The notes: generated by a model from the sequence alone, not told the origin. A stretch of DNA of 64,000 nucleotides from Epiperipatus broadwayi (GCA_028023455.1 JAQFVV010012416.1:421001-485000), one strand, 5' to 3'; positions 1 to 12,330 are shown, numbered from the stretch's first letter. Program-made: numbers and translations.

Positions 1-105
1 AAGGGATTGGCAGGGATCATTCCTCTTTTAAAATGTGCACTGGCAACAACCAGAGTAAGTCATAAGTATCTTTTTCAGGGGAGAATCCCCATATCTCATA
101 CCTCA

Positions 106-296
106 TTTTCCAAAGCATAAGTTGGAAATGGACAGTTAAAAATTCCTGCCATTCACAGCGACCTCTTCTTAGTCAAAGTCCGATCAAGAGAATCGGCAAT
201 TGTTTTTCAAAGCGTAAGTCGGAAATGGACAGTTGAAAATTTCTGCCATTCGCAGCAACCTTTTCTTAGTCAAAGTCCGATCAAGAGAATCGGAAG
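106..296. repeat. Two-copy tandem repeat, period 98 bp
   Basis: Two adjacent copies of a roughly 98-bp unit differ at about ten positions. Each contains GGAAATGGACAGTT, TAGTCAAAGTCCGATCAAGA and GAATCGG. I see no coding potential or recognisable mobile-element ends. The unit is less AT-rich than its surroundings. Family unknown. Confidence 0.85.
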
Positions 297-997
297 CTGA
301 AGCTTTGTTTATAAAAGATCCCTGTGCCACAAAATTAGTTTGTCCTCATGGTCACTATCCAGGACTCAGAACATTGTAAACAATGTTGCCAGCATAGAAA
401 GAAGAAAAGTATCATTGGAGATTGCCCTTGGTATGTAAAGTAAAAGTTATCAAAAAGCAAACTCAAAAAGAATAATAAATTAAGATTTAATGTTTTCAGG
501 GATAAAATGGTCAAAAATAGATGCATTTTACTCTCAAACAGGGATGGTGTAATGTACCAATATTGAAATTGGCAAATATAATTTTATCTAAAAAAATTAT
601 TAAAATAATCTTTCGTAAAAGAAAAACATAAAATTAAATGTTGAAGAGTTTATTACAGTTTGTCTTCAGAATAGATAAGAATCAAATAGTTTTCTATCAC
701 TAGTTTTTGAAATAAAAGTTAGAAAATAATTGATTAAAAGGGGAGAGGGGTAGTTTGGTTAGAAAAGTTAAACTAAAAGTTTTATAAAAGGGAGTAGAAT
801 CTATTATTATTAGTTGAAATATAATTTAAAGTGTAAAAAAAAATACAATCTCTTTTCATTCGAATTAAAGAAAAAATAATCTTAAAACTAGTAATATATG
901 TGCGTATATATGTGCGATTGTCAATAATAGAATAAATGTATGCGTAATAAATGTTATTATAATAAATGAAATAAAAGAAGATTATCATTAAAAAACA
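297..997. other. AT-rich unique sequence
   Basis: No credible gene or repeat seen; only short AT-driven open frames. Confidence 0.6.
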
Positions 998-1578
998 TGG
1001 CAATGGCTATTAATTAAAATATAAACAACACGTTTTGCATGGCTATTACTAATTAAACAATCTTCCAAAAACACATTGTCAAAGGATTATCAATGAAATT
1101 TCAACAACAGATATTGCCGGAGGATATTGAAAAGAAAAACACTTTGCAGGTATAAATAGTAAAATTTTATCGAATAATCAATCAGTTCAGACATTAGTTG
1201 AGTTCAGAAATTAATTGAGTCAGTTAAGTCAAGAGAAGACCATCAGTTGAGTTAATTGTATCCAGAAACAAAATGCGGTGCTGAGCAGTTTTGGGAAATA
1301 CACGCCTCTCCACAGCCTGATGTCCGATGAAAACAGCAAAATCTGCCCATGAAATAATGTCAGCTTAACAACTTGGAAATCTCCATCAATATCTAATTCT
1401 CTTCAATAATAATAATCATGAAGAATAATGAAACTCATCAAGGAAACGTCTCAGCTGGCTGGAAGTATTCGTAATGGAAGAAGCAGCAAACAAGAAGAAA
1501 ACAAAGTTCTAAATCTACGTTCAAAATCCTAGATAAAACATTTGCTTATTTTTGTTTATACCATAATAGCCATTGCAT
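998..1578. repeat. Possible short mobile element or solo LTR with 13-bp inverted ends
   Basis: GCAATGGCTATTA at 1000-1012 is matched by its exact reverse complement at 1564-1576. A further partial copy (GGCTATTA) follows at 1041. Inside there is a TATA-like box TATAAATAG at 1151-1159, followed about 30 bp later by a stretch rich in AGTTGAGT-type motifs and then a GC-richer segment (1270-1350). This layout would suit a solo LTR or a non-autonomous DNA element, but no target duplication is clear and the family is unknown. Confidence 0.3.
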
Positions 1579-2670
1579 TAAAATTTGTAAAGCCTCCAGA
1601 TACAAGTAATTTGAACTCCATAATCATGCATAAAATGAACTATTGATGTGCGTGTTTGTGAATGTATATGATTTTATAAACGTCAAACATTATTTATGCC
1701 TTTTCATAAGATATATATTATAATGTATTAATTTAAAATGTGCGTGTGTTATATTAGTTAAAAAGTTATAAAGATGTTTAAATTTAGTAAATTAATGTTA
1801 GTTAATAAATTGTCTTAAAATGTAAACTCTATTTGTTGGTCAATTCTTTTACAAATCTTTATCAATTCTTTTCCCCATTAATTATGTATAATCTATTAGT
1901 GATTACAAACAGCTGAGCTAGTTGTGGATATTTAGGCGTTGAGTTAGTGGCCATTGCTCAAAGTGCATTATTTATTCATTCTTGAATAGATAGCTGGCAC
2001 CCGTGTTTATACACAAACAAAAAAAGTGCTTTGAACGTGGTGTTGAACTCAACAGCCGAGAAGAAGCTATGTCCTGGAAATGTAACACTAGTTATATATT
2101 TTATAGCTATTGTTTGGACATACATATTCTCCGAATATGTTCTTCTCTGCCTAAGAGGCCGGTGTTTCGAAGGACCCATATACGAACCCGGTACAATATA
2201 TATATATGTAAAGTAATAATATTCAAATGTATTTGTTATAAGAATTGCAGTGATTTTAATAAGCTCATAAATAATTTTAAAGCTTTTCAAATATTTAACA
2301 CTGTTTTAATATAAACGTATTTAAGAAATAATCAAATCCAAAACAACCCTGAGATAATTTGGAAGCCAAATCTCTTCAAAATCATTTAAATGAACTTGTA
2401 AATAATGTCCATATTTTCTACATCAATGTTAATCTATTTTTCAGATAAATAAAACATGGTGGGCATTATTGGCAAATTCATTTAAGTGATTTTTTGGAAA
2501 TCTGGCTTGCAAATTAACTTCTTAATATTTTCATGCTTGATTGTTCATTGAATAGGATTATAAAAGTCCTTCACAAGATCAGATTTTAAAGAGACACTCT
2601 CATATCAGTACCATATACTAACCACATGAGAAATTAATCCATTTTTATTTGTTCTTCAAAATTTTATATA
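1579..2670. other. AT-rich sequence with one GC-richer island (1990-2215)
   Basis: Mostly featureless. The island at 1990-2215 read on the minus strand contains TTCGAAACACCGGCCTCTTA, which resembles the tail region of Penelope-type repeats and the loop of the palindrome near 12.4 kb. It has no intact frame or full hammerhead core. Probably an old repeat fragment. Confidence 0.4.
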
Positions 2671-2805
2671 GGTAATAGATATAAGGGATTTGAACTCAGA
2701 TTTTTAAGCATCTTTTAACTATCCACACTATCTCATATCACAGATGCCCATGATCACACACATGTAGAAAAATCAATAATCACCAATATATGTATTTCGT
2801 GCTCC
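2671..2805 (-). mobile_element. Fragment of hammerhead repeat family III
   Basis: On the minus strand this holds GAAATACATATATTGGTGATT, the right half of the family III ribozyme, then the family's shared body and a tRNA B-box-like segment (AGTTCAAATCCCTTATATC). The CTGATGA half is missing, so the copy is truncated and could not self-cleave. Confidence 0.65.
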
Positions 2806-5687
2806 AGGTATATGAAGAGTGCCTGTATTTCAAATATTATGCATAATAGATTATCTACTGATTTTCATCGATATGAAACATTCAATTAGCAAAATTTTTG
2901 GCAAAGCCTTGATCTAACCAACTCATAGTTTCAGACCACAATATGTATATAAATTCTATTGATTTCAATAGTCCTGTTGTTATTTGTAAGTTTATTAAAA
3001 TACTTCTAGAAAATGTGACTTATAAATGATTCTCCCATTACACATTTGAAGATTCTTGCATTCGAAACATTGCTGTATATTCTCAGCTGTATATATTTAA
3101 GAAACTATTTGTAAATTATAAATAATTCAGATTGTATGTAACTCAACGGGAAGTAATGGAAATTTCCAATGAGATAACTCATTGGTTGCTTTGGTTACTT
3201 CCTGTTTAGTTAAGAGACAATGTTTACAGGGGGTTGAATCAAATTGATAGAATTTATACCTACATTGTGCTCAAAGTGGTAATCCATTTATATCAAAGTT
3301 TTGTTAAAATTGATGCTATGGTAATGTTTCACCCAAATGAAATATCAACGATAAGATTTTAGAGATGAAATGAATGTGAATGATTTTTTCAATTGATTAA
3401 TGCACTGCATTGACACAAGAGAGCGTTGTTTTTAAGTTTTAAAATGAGTCTAGAAAGTCAGACTTACGAAGATTCTTATAATAAGTATAGTTGAAGATTA
3501 CTACTTTATAAATATTATTAAATATTCTAAAAACAGTTTAGTAACTATTTTTTTGTGTATAGAATTGTTAAATTACAATTTATATCTGCAGTGTGTTTTG
3601 AAACGTGAGCCAGTTAGATAAAAGCTTTGCTAACATCACCATTGATGAGCGTTTACCCATGAAATATTAAGATTAATCTACTACATGTAAAAAATCTTAT
3701 AGACCAGATGTAAAAGGATGAGTAAATTGAATTCTTATGAAAGGTCATAGGTTATAATTTTAATACAAAAAATATGATTTTTAAAAGTTTCTTATAGCAT
3801 ATGCTTTTAAAGATTACGAATTCAATATGTGTTACTTGTTTACAATGTTGTCATAATTACCAGAAGATATTAAAAAGCAAATATTTGATAAAATATCAAA
3901 ATTTTTCATCTAACATTAAAAGAATTATAATAATTTTTAACTTGATAAAAAAATGAATTACATAGTCATTGAAAGATTACATTGTAGAAAAAGCGGATCG
4001 TTTGAAGTACTGCATATATAATTTTTTTCTTTAAAACCATCATTATTAATAAAAAACTAATAATAAATTCTTTTTCTCTTTAAAAATATGGTTTCAAATG
4101 ATCTTTCATATATAAAAAATAAAAAATTTTTTAAAAAGAAAAAGGAAGAAAGTAATTCTATTGGATTTTTTATACAGCATATGAAAAATGTATATCTAGG
4201 TATTGTTATGAATGAGCATTTGAGTGCCCTCTATTAACTTATTCTGTAATTAAAATATTACACTATTTAATGGCTTTATTCTGAATTGCAACTGTGTCAG
4301 TACAAAACTCACAGATGGGTTGAAGGTAAGTCCTTTCACCAGCATTGACAAGCACTAATGTTGCTTACTATGAATGAAAATATGTTTGAATCCTATTTAT
4401 ATTAAAAACATGATGAAGAGAGCTTTTATGAAATCAGTCTTTTAGAAATCTTGTGTTAAAAAATTGTATTATTATATAACATGCTATAGTTTAATTAAAG
4501 AATGAGCTGATAGAAAGTGTTTAAATGGTCTGTCAGTCTTAATTTTAAAAGATATATCTCTGCAATGTGTTAATTGCACAGTTGCTTATATACATTTTTA
4601 TATTTTCTTGTTGTAAAAAATTATTAAATATGGCAGCTACACCATAGTCCATAAAAATAGACTTGTAAACATTAATTCTTATTAAGCGCATGGTCAGCAC
4701 AATTTCATTTGATATTATATTTATAGATATATATTAAAATGATAAATTTATAAAATTCTGTTATTTTTTTTACTTTTATTATTTTACATTTGATAAAAAG
4801 TGATAATAAAAATAGTATTAAAACATTATATCATTTTTATTTTACATTTTTAAAAATCATAATCCATTTTGCTTGTGAAATTCATTTTGTAATGTTTTAC
4901 CAAGTATAAAAGAGAAAGAAAAAAAAAGGTACTAGTTTGGAACATGCTCTCCACCATTTTGGTTTCTAAGAGGAGCCCAAAATCACCACTAACACAACCA
5001 AGTGCTGAACAAAGTCAGATAATGTCAGGCACCAGTGTTACAAAGTGTTCCAACTATTTTTGTTTATTTGTTTAAAAATCGCAATTTTCATCAAAAATTA
5101 AAAAATAAATGCAAATTTTGTAGAACTGTGCTCAATCAAAAAATATATCTCTAAAAATTAAAGTATCAAACATATTAATAATTAGAAAATGGCCAGGATG
5201 GAAAAAACAAAAATCGTGACCAGAAATGATTTTTTAACAAATAGTCAAAATAATTGGAGCACTTTATAACAATGGCATTTGACGTTAACTGAATTTGTTT
5301 ATTTCTTGGTTGTCTCAGCAGTTGTTTTGATAATCTCCTTAAAAACCAAATGCTAAAAGATTGTCATAGTAAAATATTAATTTTATTATTTTATGCTAAA
5401 AGTTAAAATTTATCAAATATTGTTTTTTTAAAACTAAGACATACTAAATACTTATTTAATAACAGTTATCTATGTAACCAAAAAATTGGGGGGGGGAGTA
5501 AATATGAACAAACATCTTTGTCAAATAAATCATCCACATAAATAACTACTTTTATGTAGTTTGCTCTGAAAATTTCTAATGCTTACGATATATAAAAATA
5601 TTTTCAATTGACTGGATGCACCATAGTATTAAAAAACTAAAATTTGGTATAATTTTAAAAACTGTCTGTATAAAATAAAAGAGTTTT
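2806..5687. other. AT-rich sequence, nothing recognised
   Basis: About 2.9 kb with no protein homology, RNA gene or clear repeat visible by eye. A short G-run (GGGGGGGG) lies near 5488. Confidence 0.5.
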
Positions 5688-5790
5688 TTTAAGTGCCATA
5701 GCATTGGCCGGGACACGAACCCACAACCTGGGCAACTGCCTGCAAGTGCAAGACAGTCGCACTGACCTCTCGACCACCAATGCAAGACAA
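5688..5790 (-). mobile_element. tRNA-derived SINE copy (family S)
   Basis: On the minus strand the sequence reads GCATTGGTGGTCGAGAGGTC (A-box-like) and later GTGGGTTCGTGTCCCGG (B-box-like), ending with CCAATGC, which pairs with the opening GCATTGG. Three other copies occur at 10.37, 52.33 and 53.83 kb. The layout is that of a tRNA-derived SINE or a family of decayed tRNA-like genes. It is flanked by AT-rich DNA with no long body. Confidence 0.7.
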
Positions 5791-7521
5791 AAAAAGTTCT
5801 GCCTGAAATTTTAAAAAATGGTATTATATATGTGTTTAAATGTAAGAATAAATTAAGAATAGCATTTATATGTGTAATAATTATAGCTTGGGTAAAAACT
5901 GAATATCAGGTGCAGTTTACTAAGAAAAGTGACATATTGTCAGTTGTAAAACTTGTAATAACTATTAGATTGCCTTCATAATGTTAAATCCCATTGAAAT
6001 ATTTTTTATGAAAAGATAGCTATCAATAAAATATCACATAATTTCCTTAGCTTATATTTAATTACATTTGTCTTCATAAGCATTTTCTTCAGTCAACTTA
6101 AACCCTATCAATCACAAACATGAGTGATTACCCTTTTTTGTTTTTCAGGGGATTTAATCATAGGCATTGAGGAGTAGGTTTTGTCTGATTCAGGTCTTAG
6201 TGAGATCACTTATTTTCATTGAAAATGAGGTATCAGTCAATAAATTTTTTCATACAAATTTTTATATTTAAATTTAAAGTTTTCTCAATAGATGGAACTT
6301 AAAATAAAGCAAAAAAAACTCATAAATTTTATTGGAGAAATGAAGTGAAAAATGTTAAGTATTTTTTTTTACTTCAGAATGACAAAATAATACTTTAATA
6401 AGTAAATAATGTTTTTAAATAATCTTATTTTTGAATATTCATATTTTCTATAATAATTTGAGATGACTTTACAACAATAGTTAATTATTTCTTTATATAT
6501 ATATTCAAAAAGTATTATTTTTTCTTATTATTTCTGCAGACATGATTTTAAAACAAATATACTAAATAAAATTTGATATTATTGAATAATTATGCACAAT
6601 ATATATACTAGGTGGCTCTGTTGCACTGACTAAATTTTGAAATTCTTTTTTCCAAAGACAAAAAAAAATCTTAATTATGATTTTATTTTTTTTATTTAAC
6701 GTATTCGCCATTTACACACTACATTTTATTCTTTTATTAATTAGACCAAAGCAAATTTACTGTTATATAAATATTATTAATAGTTTTTTTACTACGGATG
6801 CTGTGTTTCTGCAAGTTTGAAAGTTTTATTTTATTCGTACTTAAATCTGAAATCATATATATTAGAATTTTATAAAGGAGTTGGCAAGAATGTGTGTATA
6901 AGTATTGTTTGGCTATGAGTGAAACATTCAAGTTCTATTTTTCCCACATTAAATAAATCTCAAAAATTATGTGCTTTTACTATATTTGTTCATATTTATT
7001 TACGCTTAACATTTTCAAAGCTCCATGGCTTCATATTCATAACTGTGTGCAGTTGATAGTAATGATGGGGAATATTCTAATTTATGCTAATTTGTTAGGT
7101 GCTATTGTTTAGTAACTATTTCATAAAATGCAAACATTTTTCTTTAATCTATATTTAATTGCTCCAGAACACGTTTTTTTTTTAAATAAATAATTATTAA
7201 TATTTTTTCAGAATACTGTATTTTTTATTGTAGATGCACTGTTTCTGCCACAATTTTATCAACAGCTTATTCTTTTTTATAAGGGTGTTCATTTTGCTTG
7301 CTTATTAATAATTTATATCCAGACTGTTTAGTGAATGATATTATTTGATTCTATTTACATTTCACTTATTATATATATATATAATAGATGTAACACTTTG
7401 AGATTATTTCTCATATGATTGGCTTATCAAGTAAATGAATTATCTTAAGCCAAAACATAAGACCTATATAATCAAAATAAGAGTCATAAATCACATGATC
7501 CTATTCTCTTAAGCTTGTAAG
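5791..7521. other. AT-rich sequence, nothing recognised
   Basis: No gene, RNA or structured repeat seen. Confidence 0.5.
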
Positions 7522-7775
7522 TTATAAACAATGAAGATTGCCAATTCCTCAACAAGCTTTATGATAAATGCTTAGCTAGAGAAAGCATTTAAAATATCTC
7601 TGTCAACCCCCCCCCCCCAAACCTCTGACCATGGTTTTGTGCTTTGGCATGGCATGTGCCAAAGCATGAAACCATGGTCAGATGTTGGGGGGGGTGACAG
7701 ATATTTTAAATGCTTTCTCTAGCTAAGCATTTATCATAAAGCTTGTTGAGGAATTGGCAATCCTCATTGTTTATA
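7522..7775. repeat. Near-perfect 254-bp foldback (inverted repeat)
   Basis: Two arms of about 120 bp are inverted copies with very few mismatches, meeting around 7648 at GGCATGGCATGTGCC. The left arm carries a run of 12 or more C and the right arm the matching G-run followed by GTGACAG. The outer ends are TTATAAACAATGA and its complement. No reading frame or hammerhead core is present. Probably a recently formed or well-preserved MITE-like foldback element. Confidence 0.9.
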
Positions 7776-8625
7776 AGACATATATTTTTTATAGAGAAAA
7801 GATCACAAATCTCTCTTTTATCTCATTTTTTTACATAGACAGTTGTCTGAAGCACTTTAAATCAGCTATATAGACTATGTACACTAGAATAAGCAATATG
7901 TATTCACTATGATGAAATCTATAAATCATATACTAGTCAGATAATGTACATCTAGGGTTCATTAGTTGCTTAAGCTTAAAATAGATGAATAAGGAATAGG
8001 AAAAAAGATTCATTGACAAAAACTGATTATTATTTAAAAACTTTAACTTCAGCTGTTTTCAAGATTACCATACTAATTTTTGGTTAAATTTATTATAGAA
8101 AAATATTTGTTTTCTTTTAATATTAGTTAGATTATTCAATATTATTAATGAGATTAATTTAATACCTTCAATAGTGGTTTGCAATTTTGAAAAAATTAAA
8201 AATCCACCTCTTTATTGTTAATCTCCCAAATTATTATTTATTTTAGAAAGAATGATATTATTATGAGAGTTAAGGTAGAAAAAATTGTATAAATTCGAAA
8301 CTGTTTTAGAAAGGATGATAAGACATTACAAATAAGAAGTAAAGAGTGTAAGTAGTAAAAGTGAAATTTGAATAAATTATATCAGATTAACTATTACAAA
8401 TTGTAGGCATAATAAAAAATTATTGAATGAACTATGAATAATAGTTATCAACTTTTTAATTTAATTCACCAACTATTATTACTAGCATTCATTATTAAAC
8501 TAATCCTCATTATTATACCAATGATTATGCATTAATCCTAGATTAAATTTAATCACATTATAGTAACATATAGAAAATTTAGAAACTAAATTTACAATTC
8601 AGTTAGAAATTCGCAAATTAAAACA
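7776..8625. other. AT-rich sequence, nothing recognised
   Basis: No recognisable feature. Confidence 0.5.
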
Positions 8626-9000
8626 AACAAAACTCTCCATACAGTAGTGCCACTCAGTGCAAGCCACAGTAATCAATGAATGCCAGAAGGCTTGTGCATA
8701 AATCCAAATCTAATGCCTACTCATGCAATACTCCCAGACTAGTTTCTAGCTTATGTTTTCATCAGTAAGGAGCTTCAGATCTAAGAGCACTGCACCTAGA
8801 TCTTGGGATATAATGCAACCCTCCAGCAGCCACCTTTTATCTCTACTTAAAATTGAAAATACAATAATATTTTCAATCCAAGCTCATTATCTTATATAGT
8901 CATATAGGTCTGAACTCAGTTCAGTACCTATACATTTTTTATACCCACCACTATCCTATTAGGCAGGATTTGTGATAAACCACTGAACATCATATGATCA
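8626..9000 (-). mobile_element. Hammerhead repeat family I, near full-length copy
   Basis: A minus-strand copy of the family also seen at 53.0-53.8 kb, with shared landmarks CCTGCCTAATAGGATAGTGG, CTGAACTGAGTTCAGACC and AAGCCTTCTGGCATTCATTG. It contains a ribozyme-like core at 8731-8771. It is followed at once by a plus-strand partial copy, so the two form an inverted pair. Confidence 0.8.
8731..8771 (-). ncRNA. Hammerhead ribozyme motif, family I (eroded stem II)
   Basis: Minus-strand core: CTGATGA (8759-8765), GAAAC (8742-8746) and cleavage triplet GTC (8737-8739). Stem II, which is TGGC/GCCA in the 53-kb copy, is damaged here, and stem I is weakened to a few pairs including G-U. Core residues are retained. 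Confidence 0.55.
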
Positions 9001-9013
9001 TCATTTCTTATGC

Positions 9014-9245
9014 TTGCTCATAACTGTTATTAAAACAGTGCTCTCAGATCCAAAGCTCCTCACTGATGAAAGCCACAAACTAGAAACTTGTCTGGGGATA
9101 TTGGATGAATGGGCACTAGATAGGGATTTTATGCACAAGCCTTCTGGCATCCATTTATTACTCTGGCTTGCACTGAGTGGCACTACTATATCGAGAGTTA
9201 AGCCTGTTTTAATAACAGTTATGAGCAAACATAAAAAATGGTGAT
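9014..9245 (+). mobile_element. Hammerhead repeat family I, partial copy with inverted ends
   Basis: Plus-strand half-copy that includes the ribozyme and the AAGCCTTCTGGCATCC landmark. It is bounded by a perfect 23-bp inverted repeat (TGCTCATAACTGTTATTAAA at 9014 and its complement ending at 9228). The segment GGTGATCATGTGA at the right end is the family's circular-permutation junction seen at 53.4 and 53.8 kb. With 8626-9000 it makes a minus-left, plus-right pair. Confidence 0.75.
9057..9098 (+). ncRNA. Hammerhead ribozyme motif, family I
   Basis: TCCTCA (9057-9062) pairs with TGGGGA (9093-9098) as stem I. The core is CTGATGA (9063-9069) with GAAAC (9083-9087). Stem III is AC/GT with loop TT, and the cleavage triplet GTC is at 9090-9092. 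Stem II is reduced to about two or three pairs, so activity is doubtful although all core bases are present. Confidence 0.65.
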
Positions 9246-9371
9246 CATGTGAAATTCACAAATTCTGATAGAAATCTCTGGTGTTTAAATTATCAAAATA
9301 TTCTACATTAATTATTGTATTTTTATTATTTTATTAATAAATATTATCTATTCAAATTTAAGTTTTGAGTA

Positions 9372-9895
9372 ACAATCTTTTTATTGTTTCCTGATAATAA
9401 AATCAAAGATATTAAAAATATATTTTATAAATTTGGCAAAATTGTTTTCATATATTTAAAAAATAGACATGGACCACCATTTGCAATTGTTGAATTTAAA
9501 GAAACTAGAGGTGCTGATGATGCAGTTTATTCTAGAGAGGGATATGATTATGATAGTTATCATTTAAAAGTGAAATTTCCATGAGGACATGGGCCTGGGA
9601 AAGAGATGGACATAAAGGCAAAAGATCTTCCAATAGAAGATTTCAGTATAGATATCTAGTAGCTGGTTTGTCATCTTCAGGAAGTTGGCACAAATTGAAG
9701 AACCCATGTGTGGAGCTGAAGATATCTGCTGTGATGATGTATTCAAAGATGGTACTGAAATTGTTGAATTTGTTATGAAGATGTAAAGTATGTTGTAAGA
9801 AAATTGAATAATTCCAAATTTATATCCCATTAAAATAAAATATCTTACATTCATGTCAAGAATGATTATAGAGGATGCCCCCAATCTCATAGTTG
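9372..9895 (+). pseudogene. SRSF1-like: SRSF1 (ASF/SF2)-like splicing factor retropseudogene
   Basis: The first open stretch (9384-9584) encodes most of an RRM, with [28 protein letters not shown] (RNP1-like) and [11 protein letters not shown], the typical first RRM of SRSF1. After a frameshift, YLVAGLSSSGSWHKLK (about 9645-9692) matches the second, pseudo-RRM, whose hallmark is the SGSW.DLK stretch. Further shifts give DVFKDGTEIVEFV (about 9738-9776) and KYVVRKLNNSKFISH (about 9786-9830). A possible remnant of the RS tail, with YSPTR, lies near 9930. The segments run in the right order without introns but in at least three frames with stops. This indicates a reverse-transcribed, dead copy. 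The N-terminus up to GNLP is degraded. SRSF1 itself is a nuclear splicing regulator; this copy should have no function. Confidence 0.88.
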
Positions 9896-10366
9896 TAGTT
9901 TTTTCCTCCTCATCATGCTCAAAGATCTTCTACTTATTCTCCCACAAGATGTCCATGTTCAATTATTCCTTACTAAATGGGTAAGTTCTTTATATACAAT
10001 AGGATGTCTGGAATATTATGCTAATGATACATGAAATCATTTACTTTTGTTTAACAGTTGAACACATTATAAAATTACTGAAATCATAATTATTGATTTA
10101 TATTGTGCATAAACTTGGACAATAAATATTTGATAAAGTGTAAAAAAATCTAAAACATTGTGAAAGCCAATATTTAAATTCAAAAAGTGAATTTTTACTA
10201 TTATTGTTCTTTGTAAAAAAAATCCAATATCTCAAGTTATTAACATGCAATTCATTTTTGTGCAGTTTTCTAATCATAAAATTTGTTTTTATTTATAAGT
10301 TTATTGTTGAATAAAAAGCATATAAATCTGATTATTAACCTATATATTAATGAATTTAAAATATCA
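9896..10366. other. AT-rich sequence after the SRSF1 copy
   Basis: May contain the decayed RS-domain end of the pseudogene up to about 9960; beyond that nothing is recognised. Confidence 0.45.
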
Positions 10367-10476
10367 TGTCAAGCATTGTTAGCCGAGAGGTCAGCGCAGC
10401 CACCTTGCAAGCAAGCAGTTGGTTGGAGATGGTTGTTGCAGGTTCACCTCCCGGGTGATGCTATGACATATGAAAA
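10367..10476 (+). mobile_element. tRNA-derived SINE copy (family S)
   Basis: Starts GTCAAGCATTGTTAGCCGAG and ends GGGTGATGCTATGACAT, so AGCATTG can pair with the closing GATGCT as an acceptor-like stem. An A-box-like segment (AGCCGAGAGGTC) and a B-box-like GGTTCACCTCC are visible. The middle has about 20 bp of extra sequence compared with the copies at 52.3 and 53.8 kb. Confidence 0.7.
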
Positions 10477-11194
10477 AAAAATTCATCTACACAGTTTTCT
10501 TTTAAAAAATAGTTCATAACTTTCAATTATTCTTTTTAAAACTTGATTTTTATATGACTATTATAAAAATATAACTACACATTATTTTATAATATAGTCT
10601 TTTAATTGAATAGAAGGTTAATAGAAAAGAAAATAAGAGATTTGTTAATTAAATGTTTTTAGGGTATATAAGTGTAAAAAGTTTTGATAAAGTTTTGAGA
10701 TTGGTTATAATAGACAGGTTTGAGTAAAGAGTATATTTTTTTATATTTTTTAATTTTTAGTTTTGTTTTGGAATATTGATATTTATATATTTGTAGTTTT
10801 ATTTTTTAGTTTTCCTTGAAAAAGACTTTATTATAAAATAGTCAAAACAACAGGTGTATAGTTATATTTTTATAATAGTTATATAAAAACCAAGTTTTAA
10901 AAAGAAGTTTGGTGTATTCATTTATATATACTCATATATTACTGATTGTGAAAATTAAATCAACAGAGATATCTATATGGTCTCATTCAAACTGGCTTAT
11001 AATTGACATAATTGAATAATATTGCAGCTTCTGATTTAAATTTACCTTCCCTAGTATTGTCTGGTCTACAAAAGGATTAATTTTAATGTCATATATTATT
11101 AGCGTTTGTTACTGGAGAATGCTGCATTAATGTGATCATTAATTAAAAATATGGAAGTTATCTTTCCCATTTCTTATATATATTTAATGCTTTA
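10477..11194. other. AT-rich sequence, nothing recognised
   Basis: No recognisable gene or repeat. Confidence 0.5.
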
Positions 11195-11682
11195 AAAGAA
11201 AATATGTCTATGTGTTTGAAAAGGAAGGTTTTTAATAAATATGTTTTATTAGTTCTTACTTATGGATCTGAGACTTGGACACTTAATAGAATAGCAATAC
11301 AGAGACATCAGACCCCTCAAAGAAGTATGGAGAGATGCATGTTAGGACTAACAAGAAAAGATCGAAAACGCAATATATGGGTAAGAGAATAAACGGTGTT
11401 ATTGACATTGTTGAAAGAATTAAAAGACTCAAGTGGAATTAGGATGGACATATTGATAAAAGAGATGATAATATATGAATAATTGGAATCTTAAACTGAA
11501 ATCCAAGACATTGTAAAAGACCCAGAAAGAGACCACATAGTGAGATGGATGGATGAAATAAGAAAGGGTGCAGGGGTGATGTGGAAAAGAGAGGCTAGAG
11601 ATCAGAGAAGATGGATTGAACTTGGAGAAACCTTTGTCCTGCAGTGGATTGATAATGGTTGTCAATGATGATGATGATTATT
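11195..11682 (+). pseudogene. RTE-type LINE, 3' end fragment
   Basis: Encodes the extreme C-terminus of an RTE-type reverse transcriptase polyprotein: VLTYGSETWTLNR (about 11251-11289), then QRSMERCMLGLTRKDRK, a degraded LKWNxxGHI block, and finally WMDEIRKGAG and LQWIDNG in shifted frames. The fragment ends in an (ATG)n-like tail at 11667-11682, as the other copies in this window do. Reverse transcriptase and endonuclease domains are absent. Frameshifts and stops (for example after WVRE near 11392) make it dead. 5' truncation is normal for LINEs. Confidence 0.85.
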
Positions 11683-12189
11683 TAATGCTGTTTAATTTAA
11701 CTATATGTATTTGATAGTTTGTTATTCACTTACAAGATTAAAAATATAAATAGTAATTAGCTCTTTTTTTTTCTAGTTAAATTATAAGACAATTTGAGTA
11801 AGGCTGAATGGACATTACCATTGATTTAAATTTCACATTTTTTAGAGATATTGCTTAGTTTAACATAAGAGAACTTAAAAAATTAAGAAAAATGACTAAT
11901 TTTCATTTGATAACATTAGTAACTTGGACTCTGGGGATATTATATTAAAATGCCAGCACTTATAGGTTGGGAGTTTATCTCTTTGATTAATAATGCAAAT
12001 TTAAAGTGTACATCAAATAATTATTACAAGAAAATGTGATAGTTATAAGTTTATATACGTTATAATAAATTAACATATAAATTGAGTTATTCTTTATCTT
12101 CAAATCATTTACAAATTACTGACGAAAGAAGTATTGTATATAAATTTATATTTAGAGTATCTTAGTATGATTTTGTTATTCATTCAAGA
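11683..12189. other. AT-rich sequence, nothing recognised
   Basis: No recognisable feature. Confidence 0.5.
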
Positions 12190-12285
12190 GTATATAAGGA
12201 CAGACTTTCACACGACTCACCACTCACCACTCTATCTCATATCACTGATACACTTGAATACATATAGGTTGAAAAGATAAATAAT

Positions 12286-12330
12286 CACCAATATACGTAT
12301 TTCATGCTAAACCAGCAATCATCAGTTGGC
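12286..12330 (-). ncRNA. Hammerhead ribozyme motif, family III
   Basis: Minus-strand fold: stem I GCCAA/TTGGT, core CTGATGA (12319-12325), stem II TTGCTG/TAGCAT-like with GTT loop, then GAAA (12300-12303). Stem III is the self-complementary ATACGTAT, followed by an ATA triplet before TTGG. ATA fits the NUH rule but is a slow triplet in known ribozymes. Confidence 0.7.

Noticed and set aside
1261-1350. CTGATGTCCGATGAAAAC resembling a hammerhead core
   Set aside because: Core reads CTGATGT, and there is no room for stem II before GAAAA.
9001-9244. Pair of opposite-strand frames that both start MLITVIKT
   Set aside because: The identical starts come from the 23-bp inverted repeat around a ribozyme-bearing copy, not from real genes.
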